Shown here: positions 42,997 through 57,484 of the stretch, piece after piece | Numbering within the stretch: position 1 is the stretch's first letter | Layout: each line of letters starts with the position of its first letter | Source: Podospora bellae-mahoneyi | Lineage: Eukaryota; Ascomycota; Sordariomycetes; Sordariales; Podosporaceae | DNA length: 64,000 nt | Assembly: GCF_035222275.1 (NCBI RefSeq) | Contig: NC_085885.1 | Span: 2,480,001 to 2,544,000, forward strand | Direction of reading: 5' to 3' | Program-made: the position numbers and the translations under genes | Notes under the pieces: model-generated | The model's database searches: none | What the model was told of the DNA's origin: nothing | What the model saw: the letters and a program-made list of their open reading frames with translations, nothing else

Positions 42997-45842
42997 ATGG
43001 AACCCCGCGGCAGGTCCCCCGTGCTGTCGTCGCGTGTAGCACAGAAGGGAGGCAGCATGAATATATGCATCCCCCTTCGACCACGGCACCATGACCGGAA
43101 GACTGCAGCCGCCGACATTGACCTCAAGGCACAGGGTCAAGACCCTGTAGACCGTTACTCCAGGCCTGCCGCAGATGCTTTGTCTCTGTCTGGGTCAACA
43201 CCGCCCCAGAGCCCAACCATGGCCAGCTTTGGCGTTGGTGGAGGTCCTAAGGTTATCATATCAGATATGATGACCAAGCCTCATAGCCGCCCTCAGCTCA
43301 AGTCCATGGACTCCCGCAGCAGCCTCAAGAAAACCAAGGACCAAGACACTGCTGAGTACCAGCCTGCAGACAAGGACTTCCGCAAGACTCATCGGGTCGT
43401 TGGGTCCATCGACTCCATCCTCACCTCCACAACCTGTGTCAACACTGCCTCTTCCTGCAGCCGCGCAGAATCACGCCTTTCCCGGGAGATCCGCATCGAG
43501 GTGGAAGATGCTGACGATGGAGAGGCCCCGATACTTGCCTACCACCCCAACCTTGCCAACATGTTTTACTCGGAAAGCAGAAATCATTTGGGTGTGCCAT
43601 CCCGACCTAGTTCCAGCATGACTTGCAAGAAGCTGGAGGAGGAAGGTGAGCTGGACGAGGACAGGCTCATTGATGAAATCTCGTCCTGGGTCCTGCGCAA
43701 CACTTGTGGCAAGGATGTCGATGACTGCGCAGCTCCTTTGATGATATGGGATTGCACATACCGCTATGTTCAGGAGCTTTCCAGCGTGGCCCAGGATGGA
43801 ACCATGGGCATCGTGCAGGCAACGTCTGGACAGGGGACACCAACGTCACAGGGTGGAGGTACGCCGGGAGAAGGAGGCTATGATCAACAGTCCTCCGGTG
43901 GTTATTTCAGCAAGGGGAAGAGAAAGGCTGAAGGGGGAGGCAGCGATGATGGAAGCGGGCTGGGAGGCCGGGACCACATGGGAGGAGGGGATGATGATGG
44001 GGATACCACCATGGCCGCCCAGGGGTACACCAGCAAAAACACAACAAACTTCAGCTGTCCTTACAGAAAGAGAAACCCTCTTCGATTCAACGTGCGAGAC
44101 CATTATGTCTGCGCTACACACTCATTTTCCGACATGTCACAACTCAAAAAGCACATTCGTGCTCACCACCCACCCGTTCAGCGAAACGCGGGTCCATTCC
44201 TTTGCCCTCGGTGCTGCAAGGGCTTTCCTTCGAAAAACGACCTTGACTCTCATTTGCGGCAACCAGAGCCGTGCCGCCTCTCGGTTGATCACGGCGGAGC
44301 TAACCCGGAAGATGGTATTACCCAGAAAATTATTTCGTCGCTCGAGGCCAGAAGTCTCAAGGCCAAGATCGACAACTGGAAATCATTGTGGAAGCTCTTG
44401 TTTCCACATGACAGGGAGATTCCGGAGCCAGGTTGGTCATGTGTTTCCTGTCGTGATGGAATTTGACTGACATCACAACAGCGTTCATTCCCGTGATGGA
44501 GGCTTTTGACTTCATCTCCGAGTCTGAGAAGTACAAGGACCAGCTGAAAGAATTGCTTGAACTGCAGTATCGACATGTTCTTGATGGGGCAACACACATT
44601 GGAGATATCGACATGAAGATTCACCAAGGCCTGAAAAGAAGCATCAAGTCCATCTACAACTGGATTGAAACCGTGGTCCAGGATTGGGAGAAAAAAATTT
44701 CAGGCGCGGTATCTTTCTTCAATGTGAATCCGGTGGAGAATACAGTTGTGGATGTTTCCGACACGGCCAGCTGGGCCCCAAGCGGACAACGACTGACACC
44801 CTCTCCTGCTTCCACTCCAACTATGCTATCAGGAAGCACAGGTATGGTCAGCACAATGGCCGGAACGACACTGGTCGGAACAGAAAGCCCTGGACGCGGC
44901 GCTCCTTCGGCTGCAGCAAGAAGACGTCCCAACCCCGTGAAGAGGATCAAGAGAGCCGAAGTTCTGCCCAAGACGCAGCCAACCACGCAGATCCCAGTGC
45001 CCATCCAGCGAGCACGAACTCCCCAGGGACAAGCCAGGGCGATCAACACCTCATTCCGGCCACCGTCGGTTCTGCCAAGTCAGTCTGCGCTCATGCCAGC
45101 ATCAACAAGTGGACAGATGGAGCAGCCAATTGTAGCCTTTCAGCATCCCAACTGGGACTCGCCTCCTGTCTCCATGCCCGCCAACTATGCCATTCCTTAC
45201 ACCACTGCCGGAGACATGTTCCAGTCTCCAGATCTCATAACAGCACCAGCCCACTACTCACCTGTTCCGATAGGACCAAGCCACCTCGAGGTTCAAAATT
45301 ACCTTGCAAACCAAGAGCACCAAGGCGCAGTTCACGTCCCCACAGGCGAGGGGCTCCAGCAGCACGACATGGTTCCCCGACCACAATCCACAACAACGAT
45401 CCGAGCAAGCCGTCTCATAACACCCAGGTCTTCCGTTGCCTCGACTTGGATGCGTGACGAAAATCGCGACTCGGCTCAGACTCTCGTCGAAGATCACCCC
45501 CCAGGACGCTGTAACAACATGTACTGTCCTTCCTGTAGCAAGCCCTTGCCGGATGACATGGGGGTTACCATGCATGTCCAGTCGCCGATAGGCATGCACC
45601 ACGGTGTTGTCGGACCCGGCCATCCTCACCAACAGCAGCACAGACATCAGCTTCATCAACAGCAGCAGCCACATGAGATGTACGGTCAAGGTGGCCATAC
45701 CACAATGCCTGGCTTTACCCCGACTACGGGGCCAATGGAGATGCATGGTCTTCCCGGAAATGAGGAGGTAGAATGGGGATTTCACGGAGGGGCGAACCCG
45801 ACCATGTTTGGCGGACATGGAGGCCCGCAGGAGGGATACTAA
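42997..45842 (+). CDS. C2H2-type zinc-finger regulator, long fungal form
   Basis: Two exons, 42997-44431 and 44482-45842; 931 residues. The first 350 residues are Ser/Pro/Gly-rich with an acidic EEEGELDEDRLIDEISSWVL helix. At about 350-430 lies the paired finger region common to fungal proteins of this class: FSCPYRKRNPLRFNVRDHYV with a His pair in LKKHIRAHH, then FLCPRCCKGFPSKNDLDSHL. After the finger, AFIPVMEAFDFISESEKYKD starts a predicted helical part. The rest is low-complexity, Pro/Gln/His-rich, with a small Cys cluster (CNNMYCPSCSKPLP) near 835. The domain is usually described as C2H2-like and is found in putative transcription or signalling proteins; the target is unknown. The intron joins in phase 1 and the frame closes exactly. 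Confidence 0.82.
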
Positions 45843-47419
45843 TAACATCAATTATTCATGGGGAAAGCAACAAGGGGACGACACAGACGTTCAAGAGGAC
45901 ACACTAACGAGCATAGCTCTTGCTCTATTTCCTTAGCTATATATTCTTGACATTTCTTGTATTTGACTTGCTACTAATGTAATCACTGAAGAGGGGGATG
46001 ATATCGGAGGTTGATGTGTCAGAAGAGGTGGACGCATATATGCGCATATAGGGGGGTAGATGTATTTATACACGAGTGGCTTGGGCTTGTGGGAAGGGGT
46101 GAGTTTCTGGCTGGAGGAAACGAGTCAAGCAGAGGAGTTGCACGGTGATTCGGTGTTGTGAAGGAAGGGGATATCAAAATCACGACCGGTTATGACGACA
46201 TGTATGAACATTGTTCGATTTTTTTTTCTTGTGTTTGATGTATTATTTTTATTCTTAGAATCTATTGTCTAGTTTTGGTGGACAACAGAAAGGGGTGTTT
46301 GGCTGGTTTGGGGGTTGTGTGTAGCCTAAAATTTACTTGAATTCAAATTCTTTGAACTTTCTGGTGACATGATCTTGGTGTGAATGGGGGACTGTCGGGG
46401 GGTGAGCTGGCATGCAAGACTTGAAGCGCCGTGCTTTCCAAATACCATTGACAGGTAGTGTGATGTCACCAGTGTACTTCACAGAGCACTCACATGGATA
46501 CATGAGCATTTGTTTCCTCTCTTTCCCCGTTGGCCCATATAAACCTTGGGTTATAAAGCTTCCTCCCCACGACCGAAATTCCGTTTTGCACAACCGGGCT
46601 AGTCACACAAAATTCTAGGCAAAGTTATTTGTCTAAGCTTTATCTGTCTTTTGCCCCAGCTATATTTCTTCTTCGGTACCCAAGCTTTATCTACCTTTTT
46701 GCTTTCACCCAAGCATTCTACCAACTCTTTCCGAGCATTTCCAACACACATTACCAGCGCCTTACTTGAATGTTTATTGAGACTTCCAAAAGTCCCTTTG
46801 AAACCAGAGAGCTCACGCGCCTTTCTGTAAGGAAGTCCTGTTTCAGTACTCACCTAAGCTGGGATTGGGGTATTAAAAGGCTTGGATTACGACTTTAAAA
46901 TGCTTGGAGTGGGCTTTAAAATACTCGGATTGCAAAAGCTTGTCATCTGGGACAGAGATTACAATAAGGATTCACGAGCCAACTGGAGGTATGACAAAGA
47001 GCTGCAAGACACAAGCAGGCAACGATGGTATCTTGTCCTCAAAAGTTTCAAACATCATACCACTGGGCACTCAAAGCAAGCACAGATCAAGCATACTCGT
47101 ACATCATCTATTCCCACAAAATCTAACATGCACACAAACTCCTTCGAAATTACCCCACCAGGCCCCCAAACACCCAATCCATCCCTATTCCCTCAAATGC
47201 CATGTCCCATGTCCCATGTGGTATCAACAAATCTCATACAAATCCCGTATCCCAAATCCCACACAACTCCCAATCCCAATCCCAATTCCATAAACCCGTT
47301 AATCCCCCCACCCATCCAACTTCCCATGGTATCATACAACTGACGCCAATCCCCAACTCCAATCCAAACAAACAAAAACCACAAGACAAAAAAAAAACCT
47401 AAACTCCAACTCTCACACC
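45843..47419. other. Intergenic between convergent genes
   Basis: 3' flanks of the C2H2 gene (plus) and of the giant DUF3638 gene (minus). Short frames (such as 46599-46853 minus) show nothing recognisable. CCCAATCCCAAT-type low complexity occurs at about 47160-47310. Confidence 0.4.
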
Positions 47420-50400
47420 TCAAGTATAATTCTCCCCCCTCTCCGACGACCCCGAATCCGTCATCTCAAAACTCCCACTCCCCGACGTCATCCCCGACGA
47501 AATTTCACACTCCTCATACACCACCACCTCCTTCCCATCCTCCTCCTCTTCCCACTCCTCCACCGGCACCCCAACATTAGCCCCCATATCATCCAACCCC
47601 CCATCAAAAAAGTCATGATTCTCCTCCTCCCTCCCACCACCATCACACCCCAGACCAGCAGCAGTAGGCAACCCCAACGGCGCATCCGGCGTGGGCAACG
47701 GCAAAGACGTGCCCCCAAAGAAAGGGTGGTCTTGTTGCAAAGGCTTGCTCTGTGTCAAGAACCCCATGGGAGTGTGAACAAAATCCTGACCGTGTCTCCT
47801 GACAGCAAGCCACTCTTGCAAAAACGTCAATGGTCTCGGTGCAAAGCTGTTGGTTTGGGTGTTCCTCAGGGTATGATCCTCATCAGCCGCCCCATCACCT
47901 CCATACCCTTCATCCTCCCCATCAACAAGACCCAAGCCCTTAACCGTTCCGTCGTTGGCGTCCACACCGAGGAACGTACACAGGGCCCCGTATTCCTCCC
48001 ACTCAAAATACAGCCTGCCGGCAAGAATCCCAAGCTCCGTCCTCAACCACTGAGGCGCGACCCAGCCCTCTGGCAAAGGCGGCATGCTAAAGAAGTTGAG
48101 CTTGTTAAACGGAAGCATACTCCTTGTAACAGGGGAGGCATAGCAAATAAGGTGAACGCAAGGGTGCGTCACCTTATCCCGGATCATCTGAATCAGAATC
48201 TCAGCCTCCTCCGGGATCAAAACAATCGCCGTCTGCGTGAATCCGCTCCACAGAACCCAGTTCACCGGACGCAAAAAGGTGTCCTTGGCGAGATCAGTGT
48301 GAAGCTTGACCGTGCGCCCAAACTCGACCGAGACGAATAACCGCGAGGTTTGGTCCCGCGCCCTAATCTTGTGTTTTTGCCCCAGAGCTGTCTTTCTAAG
48401 GAGCTCAAAAACGTGGCAGACAGAGAGGCTTCCAACAGGTATCTTACCAGTCCGGGCAAACGTGTCGATCTCTTTGCTGATGCCGGGAAAGGTGAGGGCA
48501 TCGTAAATGACCGGCCTCTTGACTTGGCGAACAGTCTCAACCTCAAAGGCCACTTCGCGCTCTTGTTCCACCTCTTGCAATGCAGATCCGTGCACCGCTC
48601 TGCCGGTGTCTTGGAACCCCTTGCGGCGGTTGTTGAGCTCTTTCAAAAACCCTGCAACCTTTGGATGTGAGGAGCCCGCCTCAATCGAAAGCTTTGCAGC
48701 TTTCACCTTGGTCTTGGGCTCATACATCTCCTGCAACGTCTGCAGCTCGTTTTGCTTGATGGCTGCCACGTAGTCCGCCTGCTGGCCTGGATGAGTCAAA
48801 CAGTCCGGGTTATCGATCGCTGCCTGTGTTCTTCTGCAGAAATCCATGCCCTGGGAGAAGTACAAAGGCTGCAGCTGCTCAATGCCATCGCAGGTATTGT
48901 CGAGAAGCCAACAAATGACATCGTGCGAGTCGATCTTGTCAAACACTGACTTTTTCCGAAGGTCCTTGATGACCTGGTTGACCTCTGGAGGGACGAAAAA
49001 CATGACAGACTGGCTCTTCCCCAACTGACGCAGTCGCATGGCAGCTTGAACGGTGTGATCCTTGGATTGCCCTTGACCCACTGTCAAGGCACCACAGGCA
49101 CCCAGAGGAAGTTTCAAATCTGTGCCCCTAGTGTGGGCTTCGTCAAGATATACCAGGCATCTCGACAAGTCGTCCGCATACGGCGAGGCCAAGAGAGGCG
49201 TTTTGCGCCTTTGTTTGTCAATGACCCATGGCTTGTTTGACGAATCGAAATACAATGCAGCACTGCAGCGTCCGTCTATGGACAGCCATGTCTTGGCGAG
49301 AGTTTCATTATCCATCTCTAGAATTTGTGCGCCGGCATCAATCAGGACCTGTATGTTACGCTCCCTGAGTAGGTAAAGCAGATCGCGCTCCGTTGCTCTC
49401 TTCCCATACTGGTTGGTAATGACTTGGCACCGCCGGGACCGTTCGTAAAGCAGGTATGTTAGCACTTCGGCGTTGGTATGGGACAGTGTGGGGAGATCCG
49501 CCTGCTGAATAGTGAGCGGAAGCATGGTGCGGTTGTCATTGGTGCCGCTGAATCCTGTTGTGAGTGCTTTTGACAGTTTGGTGTCCTTCGTTTCGCTTGA
49601 GAAGAGTGGAATGTCCCAACCACTGGATTGCAGCTTGACCTTGAATTGCTTTGCGTGGCGTGGGAAGACGAAGTTGTTCAGATAGTAGTCAATAACCACA
49701 GTCCGGTATCGGACCGCTCTCCAGATCTCGTGGATTTGGACGTTGTCCTCCACATTGATCCCATTCCACGCCTTGAGCGACTCTGGGAAGCTGTCGCAGC
49801 TTTGAACCCACTTTTCATACTCGGTCGACGGATCATCGGATTTGAGCACGCGAGCAAGTGCTTGCCTAAGCTGCGGTTCCAAGATTCCGTCGTAATAGAA
49901 GACGAGACAAGTGAACAGAATCGCCACGTCTGGATGGCCCCATTCCGACTGATCACTTGGCACACCCTTGGCATGGAAAGGGACGGCCACCGGATCACGG
50001 TTTGGATGCAACCCATATTGCACGTTCCATCTCTTCTTCAGGGTCATGATCAGGATCCGGTTCACTAACAAGCCACGGAGGAGATAGACCGTTTTCCCCA
50101 CCTCGGGCCTCTCAGGACACAGCTTTCTCACCTTCTCCACCGTGATGGGGCCGAGTCTAGATTTCGCCGGGGACAAAAAGTCGACCACAGCGCGCCGCTC
50201 GCCAGCATTCAGGTAATGCATGGGGAGGATGTGACCCAGGCCGTTGGTGATGTCGACTGTCAGCCGGCGAAGCAATTCATCCTCGACGTCCTGTCGGAGA
50301 AAGTATATCAAAGGAAACCCGCCACCAGGTCTCCTCACCACTTCGAGCGACTTCGGGAAAGAAACCTGTAGACCATAAAGATGTTGGTCAACAAGGCTGA

Positions 50401-53400
50401 GAAGGGCCTGAACAGTGAGCCAGCGATGGGGACGACCATCGACTGACATCTGAGAGCCTGAAGGGTAGATGAGCTGGGTGCGCGTCGCCAGGGTGTAGTC
50501 GGATTCGTCCAGAATGTCTCGAGAGTGTGATTTGATCCAGGCATGAACCTTCATCATCGGTTTCGCTTCATTGATATTGCCATCAAGAAGCCTCTGCTGG
50601 CCACTCAACATGAACGAGAGATTATGTTCAGGCAAACATAGCATGACGCCTGCCGTGTCTCGGCTTTGCTGGTGGATATCAAAGTAGAGCTTGATATTGC
50701 CCCCACGTGTTGATGTTCGGCGAGAAAAGGGCACATGGCGAACGTGGCGGTTCAGCATCACCCCAAGACGAGATTGAAGCAGCAGTGCCGTTTGGAGCAA
50801 CAGGGCCTTCGGTACAATTACCCTCACAAGATTCTTCGTGTCAGCCATGAAGGCTGCACACATCGGAATGATGCATGATGTCTTGCCTTCCCCCATGTTC
50901 ATCTGCAGAACCGAATTGCTCCCGGATTCGGGCGAGATGGTGGCCCGCGCCACATCGATTTGGCCAGGTCGTATCAGGAGGTTGGCCTCAATCTCCAAGA
51001 GTAACCAGTCGGGGTGTTGAGCCGGGTCCCAGTTCTGATGACCAGTGTTCGCTTCCTCGTCCTGGTAGCGAGAGACATCACCTGCCATGACACAGTCATT
51101 GAGCCGCATTTCTCGCTGAAGCTTGGTTATGGCAAGTCCAAACTGGATAAGGCCTTGGCGCATGCCTGCCCCGAAGCATGTGCTGCTGGTTGACCGCAAC
51201 TGTTCGAGTAAGGCTGTGGTGGTGATGGCAGGCCACAGGCCTCCAATCCTCAGCCATTCGATTCGGCGGGACGAAACATTGGAAGTCTCTGCAACCAATG
51301 ACGCCTTCAACACCTCAAACAGATGGCTGACATCGCCCTTCGTGCCGCTGTTTGGCCGGATAGCAAGAAACGGCTTCGCAAGTTGGTCCGGGGTTTTGAG
51401 ACTCCTGAGGGCCTGTAAACTGCCACTGAGATCCTGAGCATATTTCTTTCGGACCAGTGACTTGCTGTTGCCAAGTGTATCGACAATCCCCCGCAGTTCG
51501 TCTATGTATCTCTTGACCTCGTATGCGGACATCTGCGGCTGTGCGTTGCCGACAATGGCTCTGTCGTTGACCTGTCCGGAGGCACGACGCCCATCATTTG
51601 GCAAGCTGGCAAGAGGAGACCACTCAGCGGCAGACCTTGTCGTCGTTGTGGGTTGGGACGAAAGCCGGGGGATGAAATCCTTGCAAAGGAGGTTTACGCT
51701 TAGCGTAAGCACTTCGCCTCCGTGAACCCGACACGATAGGACCTCTTCAGCCGCCGTGACAATCGCAGGGCTGTACTCGACATCTTGAAAATGCTCATCC
51801 AGTATCAGCTGCACTTCCTTGAGATGATTCCAAAGTTCTAGGTTCCGGTATAACCGCTGCCACTCTGGAATAACCGCCTGAACTGCGACATTGACATCCA
51901 GCAAGAGATCGCTGGTTGGTAGTTCCGACAGATCTGGCTTCTCAGAGGGCCACTGAGCGAGCATGATCTTGGCAAATTTGTGGCAGTCACTTCGACTCTG
52001 TATCTCGTGGGCGTCCTTGGCTGCTTGTATCTTCCGCCGCAGCTTCGTGGTGAGAAATGCGCCTAGCTTCTCTTTCTCGTCCTCTGGTGGTGGTATCCTA
52101 AATGGCAGTAGTAGCTTGATGACGTCTTCCAGTTGAGGCACCGCTGCGGGGCGGAAATTGAAGTACAGAGGCCAAGGTCTCGGTAGAGGCAGCATTTGAA
52201 GGTTTCTCAAGATAGCAAATGCAACGAGCCCCTTCAGAAGTTTGTCATCCGTAGCCTCACGAAAGGCCAGATTGGCGAAAAGAAACATGAGGCTGTAGCA
52301 TGACTGGTTTGGATTCCGGCAGTACTCCACGAGGGCGCCCCAGTTCTCTTGGATGTCTGTGTACATCCGATCATTGAGGGAAACCTTATCATAAGCCTGG
52401 CCAAACCCACCCACGACATTTCCCAAGGCAAAAGTAGAAGCCAAGTTGGTCGGAGTTGGGAACTTGACTGGCCGCGTGCGCAAGAGATGGGTTGTTTCCA
52501 TGACCCTTCTGTACAGTTTGTCCGAGTTGACACTCTTATCGCGTGCAATGTACAGTCTGTCCGTCCTTCCTAAAGTGAGCGCTGTATTGTTACTCCCAGC
52601 ATCCCTCTCATACAGTTGCCGACGCGCCAATGACCTTTTGTTAAGCCAAACTTCGCCACCTGCTGGAAGAAGATCAAGTAAGTCGTCTTCATCATCTCGG
52701 GGTGGGTTGAACATCCTCAAATCGTTCGAGATTGATAGAATCTTTTGGACAACCAGTCGGTAGAGAGGGTGCTGTATGTGAGTGGTAAGGTGCTCGTCCC
52801 AGAAGTCTGTCTTCATACCCTTAAGGCCGGATGGGTAGTACTCCCTTATGGGGGTAAGACTCGCAATCTGCTGCAGCAACGAAACTTCTCTTCCGAGAAC
52901 TGTCCAGGGGCGACAAATTCCTGACTCGAGCCAATGAAGACTTTCTTCGGTTCCAGTGCGGCCAGTCAAAGGGTCCGGTAAAGGAAAAGACGTGAAGGCG
53001 TGAATCAAAGCTTTGGCATACACCAGTACAGGTTCAGCTGCACAGTCGATTCTTCCCAAAGTGTCATTGATATCGAACTTCCCGTATTGGTAGCTCCGCC
53101 CAACGGCAAGTTCAACATGACAGCCTGATCTTCTGAACCGAAAGCGGCCCGAGGGCAGTGGTACAAGAATGGTCCGACGAAAAGGATTGTGTACTTTTCG
53201 ACAGACCAGTTTATGTTCAAGGCCGTACCAAGTGCCAGCGTCTTGCAGTGGGTCGATTTCGAGTCCAAGCTGTGGTGAAAATAGGAGCGAGTTGTGGTTG
53301 ACAAAGAACAACAGTTCCAGACTGTGAACCCGAACTTCAAGTGACCCGTAAGACTTTTTCTGCGTAACAAGAATGTGCTGCCCCTGCGCGAGGCCTTGAA

Positions 53401-56400
53401 CAATGTTGGCAATTCTCTGGAAAAGGGGAGACATAGGATTCACCATGCTCACTACCTCCCCGTCATGCTGTCGTCGCTGAGCGTAGCCTCTGTGTATGTC
53501 CACTTCCCAATTCGAATAGTGGCCGAAATTCCACTTGTTGTGGGATGGCGTGATATAGAGGCGGCCTGTCTTCAAATTCCTAATTTTTAAGTTAGCCTTG
53601 CGGTGGTCTCGCTATCAAGATAAAAGAACATACAGCCAGTGAAAGTGTTCCCATATCAAGGGACTGGGAAGATCGTGAAAAGCTTTTCGACAAAAGCGCT
53701 CTCGAGGAATTAGACGAACAAGCATGTGCTCGTATTTCGCTAGCACAACCGTCTGGCCCTTTTCGGATCCGATATGCACGGTCACACGCTTCGGTGTATA
53801 TTTGAGAGCTGATGGTTTAGCAGAGTTAGCCATCACAGTCACATGGGGTCGGATGTTCAGTTACGTACTGTACGTCATCGATGGAAGCGATGATTGGTAC
53901 ACCATCAGGGGCTGGTCGCCAAACAATTCTTTCACCACAACCTCGTTTCGGGTATCCTGGGGAAGCCTCTGTTTTCCAGTTAGCTTCATCTGCGATCAGA
54001 ATGTGCGGACGTTCAACTTACTCCAACAGGTTTGCCATTGACGAGAAATGTCCCGAGAAGAATGTTCAAATGCACGGCTTGATGTCGCTCAACATCCGTT
54101 TCAGGGAGCTCGCACCGAATCCAACCCCGACCTTCAACTTCCACAGTGGTAGTAATGGGGTCCAGGCGCTCAGCATCAGGCCAAAATTGTTTCAAAGCAT
54201 TATAGAGTCCTTCGGGGTGCTGGTTGATCGACTGGATGAGAAGATTTTGAAGCTGATATGACAGCTTTGTTGCGAACACGAGGTCATGGAGGGTGGTCTG
54301 GGAAAGTGAGTCGACATCACTCGTCATGTTTTCCTGGATCGCAACAGTGGACTCGATATATGCTTCCAAGGACAGAGGATCAAGAGGTGTTGTTTGTTCC
54401 AGGTTGATCATGAATGTACGTCGACAGAGCAAAGCAGCGCCCAGTGCGCGCTCCTGTAATTGCTGCGCCGTGGATATATCTGCGCAGCTTTGAACTTCCT
54501 CGCGAAGCATCCTGAGCCAGCTAATGCATGTCCTACGAGCTTGAATCACCGACTCGAGGGCTTGAAAATGAAGTTGGGCCAGCCCTGCACTGCTGGCCAA
54601 CTCCTGTATGCGCAAGGTAAGCACAATCGTGATTCTCATGAGGTGCGTTTCTCTCCAACTGGCCAAGGCTGACAGGGTGGTAAGACGGGTGTTGACCTGC
54701 TCTAGAAGCTTCTGCACAAAATGAGCATCGCGAAATACCGAGTGCACAAGGCGAAGAGGATCGTCCTTGTCAGAGCTGGGACCGCACTGGAGTGCTAGAT
54801 GCAGCAGCAATGACATGGTGCCTTCGCTGGACCAGTTCAAGTTCGTCGAGGCCAGTTCCGTCAAGATCGAAAGCCATCTTCGCGCTGCCCCCGATACGAG
54901 ACTTTTCAGGGCCAGGAACTCGTGAGGGTTCAGCCCAGATGGGCAGTTGGGCTGTGTAGCCATGATCTCGTACGAACTCGGGCCTTGCCCCTCAACGGCG
55001 AAGCTTTTATGGCTCAATATGAGGCGGAGAGGAGACTTTTCCGGCAGCTTCAGCTGAACATGATGGGCAAAGCTTGGAGTCATGAATGCCCTACCTGTCC
55101 ACATAGTTGTATCGCTGTCGATGTAAGCGTATGCAAGTCTCAGCCCGTTGGGTTTGCACAGCCCGTCTCGTCCACCTTCCCACTCGACGGGAAATCTGAC
55201 AATGGAGTAGTGGGTTTGCAAGACTTGGGTACGTTAGCAGGTATCACAAAGACAAAAAAAAGGCTGAGGAAAAACATACATGATTTTGTCAAAGATGCCA
55301 GAGTGAACTTGGGATAGATGTTTGCGACGGTGTGGAGCTGAGAGTAGCCATTCAGCAGACATTTTGGAGCCACACCCACAGCAACCTCCGGGCTTGCAAG
55401 CTTGGATATAAGCATCAACGTTGTGTCGCGATAGTTCGCGAAGGCTGGGGGGCACCGGAGCTCAAACACTGCGGCTTTGGCAAGGTGAATATCAGAGGGG
55501 AGAGATTCCTCGTAGATCTGGATCCGTATCTTCTCCAGCTTGTGCATTGCTCGACACCGCGGGCAGTGATGGTCATCGTGAAAGCTACGTCCAAGGGGGT
55601 CGTTGTCGTCCACGATGAGGATGCATGAGCTTCCATCTATTCATAGATTAGTTGCCATGTTGCGTGTATGTCCAAGTGGAAAAGACTTTACATACCAACC
55701 TGCCGAGTCAGGCTCTGGAACTCCTCAGTCTTCTTTTCCCACTCTTTGCGTTTCAATTCTTTCCTCAAAACATCAGCATGGGTGATATCTGCATACGAGT
55801 TACGCATGGCAACAGAGTCGGGATGCATGCCGTCAAAATATCTCGCTGCAAAACAGCTGGCAGAAGGATCATCGAATATGGTGCATCTGGGAAGAGAACT
55901 TGCGTGGATTCTCTGTGAAATATGCTTCTGGACGGCTTGCAGGCGGACCATATCTTTGTAGGTGGCCAAATGCAAGACATTGAGCGACTCGGGTGTGAAG
56001 ACAGGATGGTAGTCTGTCAAAAGCGGGAACTGGAAGCAGGTCGTTTGGTCAAGTCTCATCCACATTTCCATTGCATTGAGAATGAGGATACTGAGTTGCT
56101 CGGGATTGCCGTGGAATAGGGGAAGTGCGGTCTGGAGATAGGTTATCAACGACTCATTTGGCGAGCAATCTTGAAGAAGCATCTCTTGCTGGGTAACGTG
56201 GAATAAGGGTTGCGCAAATTCGCTCAGATGCTTGTTCGTAACAGAACCCAGATCAAAGTGTTCCGGGGCCACCCATTTGCGGCAATGTCCCCTCGTCGTC
56301 TTTCCCCAGCTCGTCTGTAGGTCCCGCAACATGTTGCCGCTGAGTTCCAATGGTAGGTTCAGGTCGGCGGGGCTGGCCCTCTTTGGCAACTCGGGAATGG

Positions 56401-57484
56401 GCCTTGCATGGGCCTTTTTGAACGCCTCCCACTCGGTAGCCACGCGCCTGGTGGCATCATCAATGATCTTGTTGATTCCGGGAGTGAGCTTGCCGAAAAG
56501 GATGTCAATATCTGACAGGGCGCCTGCAGATTTCACATTGCCCCTATCCACATCCAGCTTCACCAGCCGACGGCAGAGCTTGGTTTTGAGGAAGTGAACC
56601 TGATCAGCTTGCAGCGATGCCTGTGTCGATTCCAGGAAGGTGGCCAAGGTGTTGCAAATGAAGAATTTGTACTGGAAACGGCCCGTCTCTGCCCCCAAAA
56701 CGAGCGAAAGATATCGAGCGATGGAGACTCTGAGGACGAGCCAGTATGGGAGCCGGCGCCAGGGCTTGCGCGCTTGATGCCAAGATATGTCGTCACGAAC
56801 TCGCTTGCGGAGAAGAGGTGTCGAGATTCGGCGGCCGTTTTCTTCCAGGATGGCCATCAACATGGAGCTGATCATGGTTGGACTCGACGTATCTCGATAC
56901 TCGTGGATGTCAGCTCCTGCTTTGAAGGTATGAGCAGCAAACATCTTTGTCGACTCGAGAGATGCTTGTTCCAAAAAGGTCGCCAGGCTGCCCTGAAATG
57001 CTCCATCTTCAAAGGTCGCCAGCGGGATGGCAACAGCGCTTCCTGGAAAGTCCCACTGCAAGGCGTTCTCGGCGGCGAGGACATCGTCATTTCTTGGCGA
57101 GGTTTCGAAGACTTCAAAGACTACCTCGTCGCGGACTCCGAGTCGGTGGACCAAAAGAGCGGCATTTTGACTGCTGATGTGAAGGATCACGGCATGTCCT
57201 TGGGCTAGATGACGAAACTCCGACAGCAGAGTCGTTCTGTTGACTCGTCCGTTCCGATTAACAGTCTTGGACGATTCGAGGCACAAGCGAATATACTCCC
57301 AGGCCTTGGAAATCGCGGATGGGTGAGCGCCAGGTTGGGACGGCTGTCGAAACGATTGGCACATGATGCGCACATTGCTGATCAAGTGATCAGTCAACTG
57401 AATTTCAAGATCACTCAGATTGCCATCTTCAGACGGCGGAACGCGCAGCGGTAACGCTAGGTGGTTGTATAGTGCGATCTCCAT
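47420..57484 (-). CDS. Giant DUF6606-DUF3638-DUF3645 protein, helicase-like core
   Basis: Six exons: 57484-55696, 55636-55280, 55223-54022, 53968-53869, 53808-53634 and 53579-47420. Lengths and phases close exactly to 3,260 residues. The N terminus (YNHLALPLRVPPSEDGNLSD) begins the DUF6606 domain (to about residue 270). A long helical middle follows. At about 2100 lies NMGEGKTSCIIP, a P-loop, then RVIVPKALLLQTALLLQSRL and, near 2230, ILDESDYTLATRTQLIYPSG, as in superfamily 2 helicases (DUF3638). DUF3645 contains WGHPDVAILFTCLVFYYDGI. A later YLDEAHTRGTDLKLP and QAAMRLRQLGKSQSV resemble motifs V/VI. Large proteins of this type occur across fungi and protists; the function is unknown, though an ATP-driven translocase or a ubiquitin-linked role has been proposed on domain grounds. 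The 5' leader holds a long purine run (57568-57625). Confidence 0.9.

Noticed and set aside
44684-45457. Second plus-strand frame of 257 residues overlapping the C2H2 gene
   Set aside because: It is out of frame with the finger protein, rich in His/Ser/Pro/Arg, and contains no recognisable domain. The spliced main frame closes exactly.
47615-48340. Plus-strand 241-residue frame antisense to the giant gene
   Set aside because: It lies fully within the coding exon of the DUF3638 gene, with no family resemblance.
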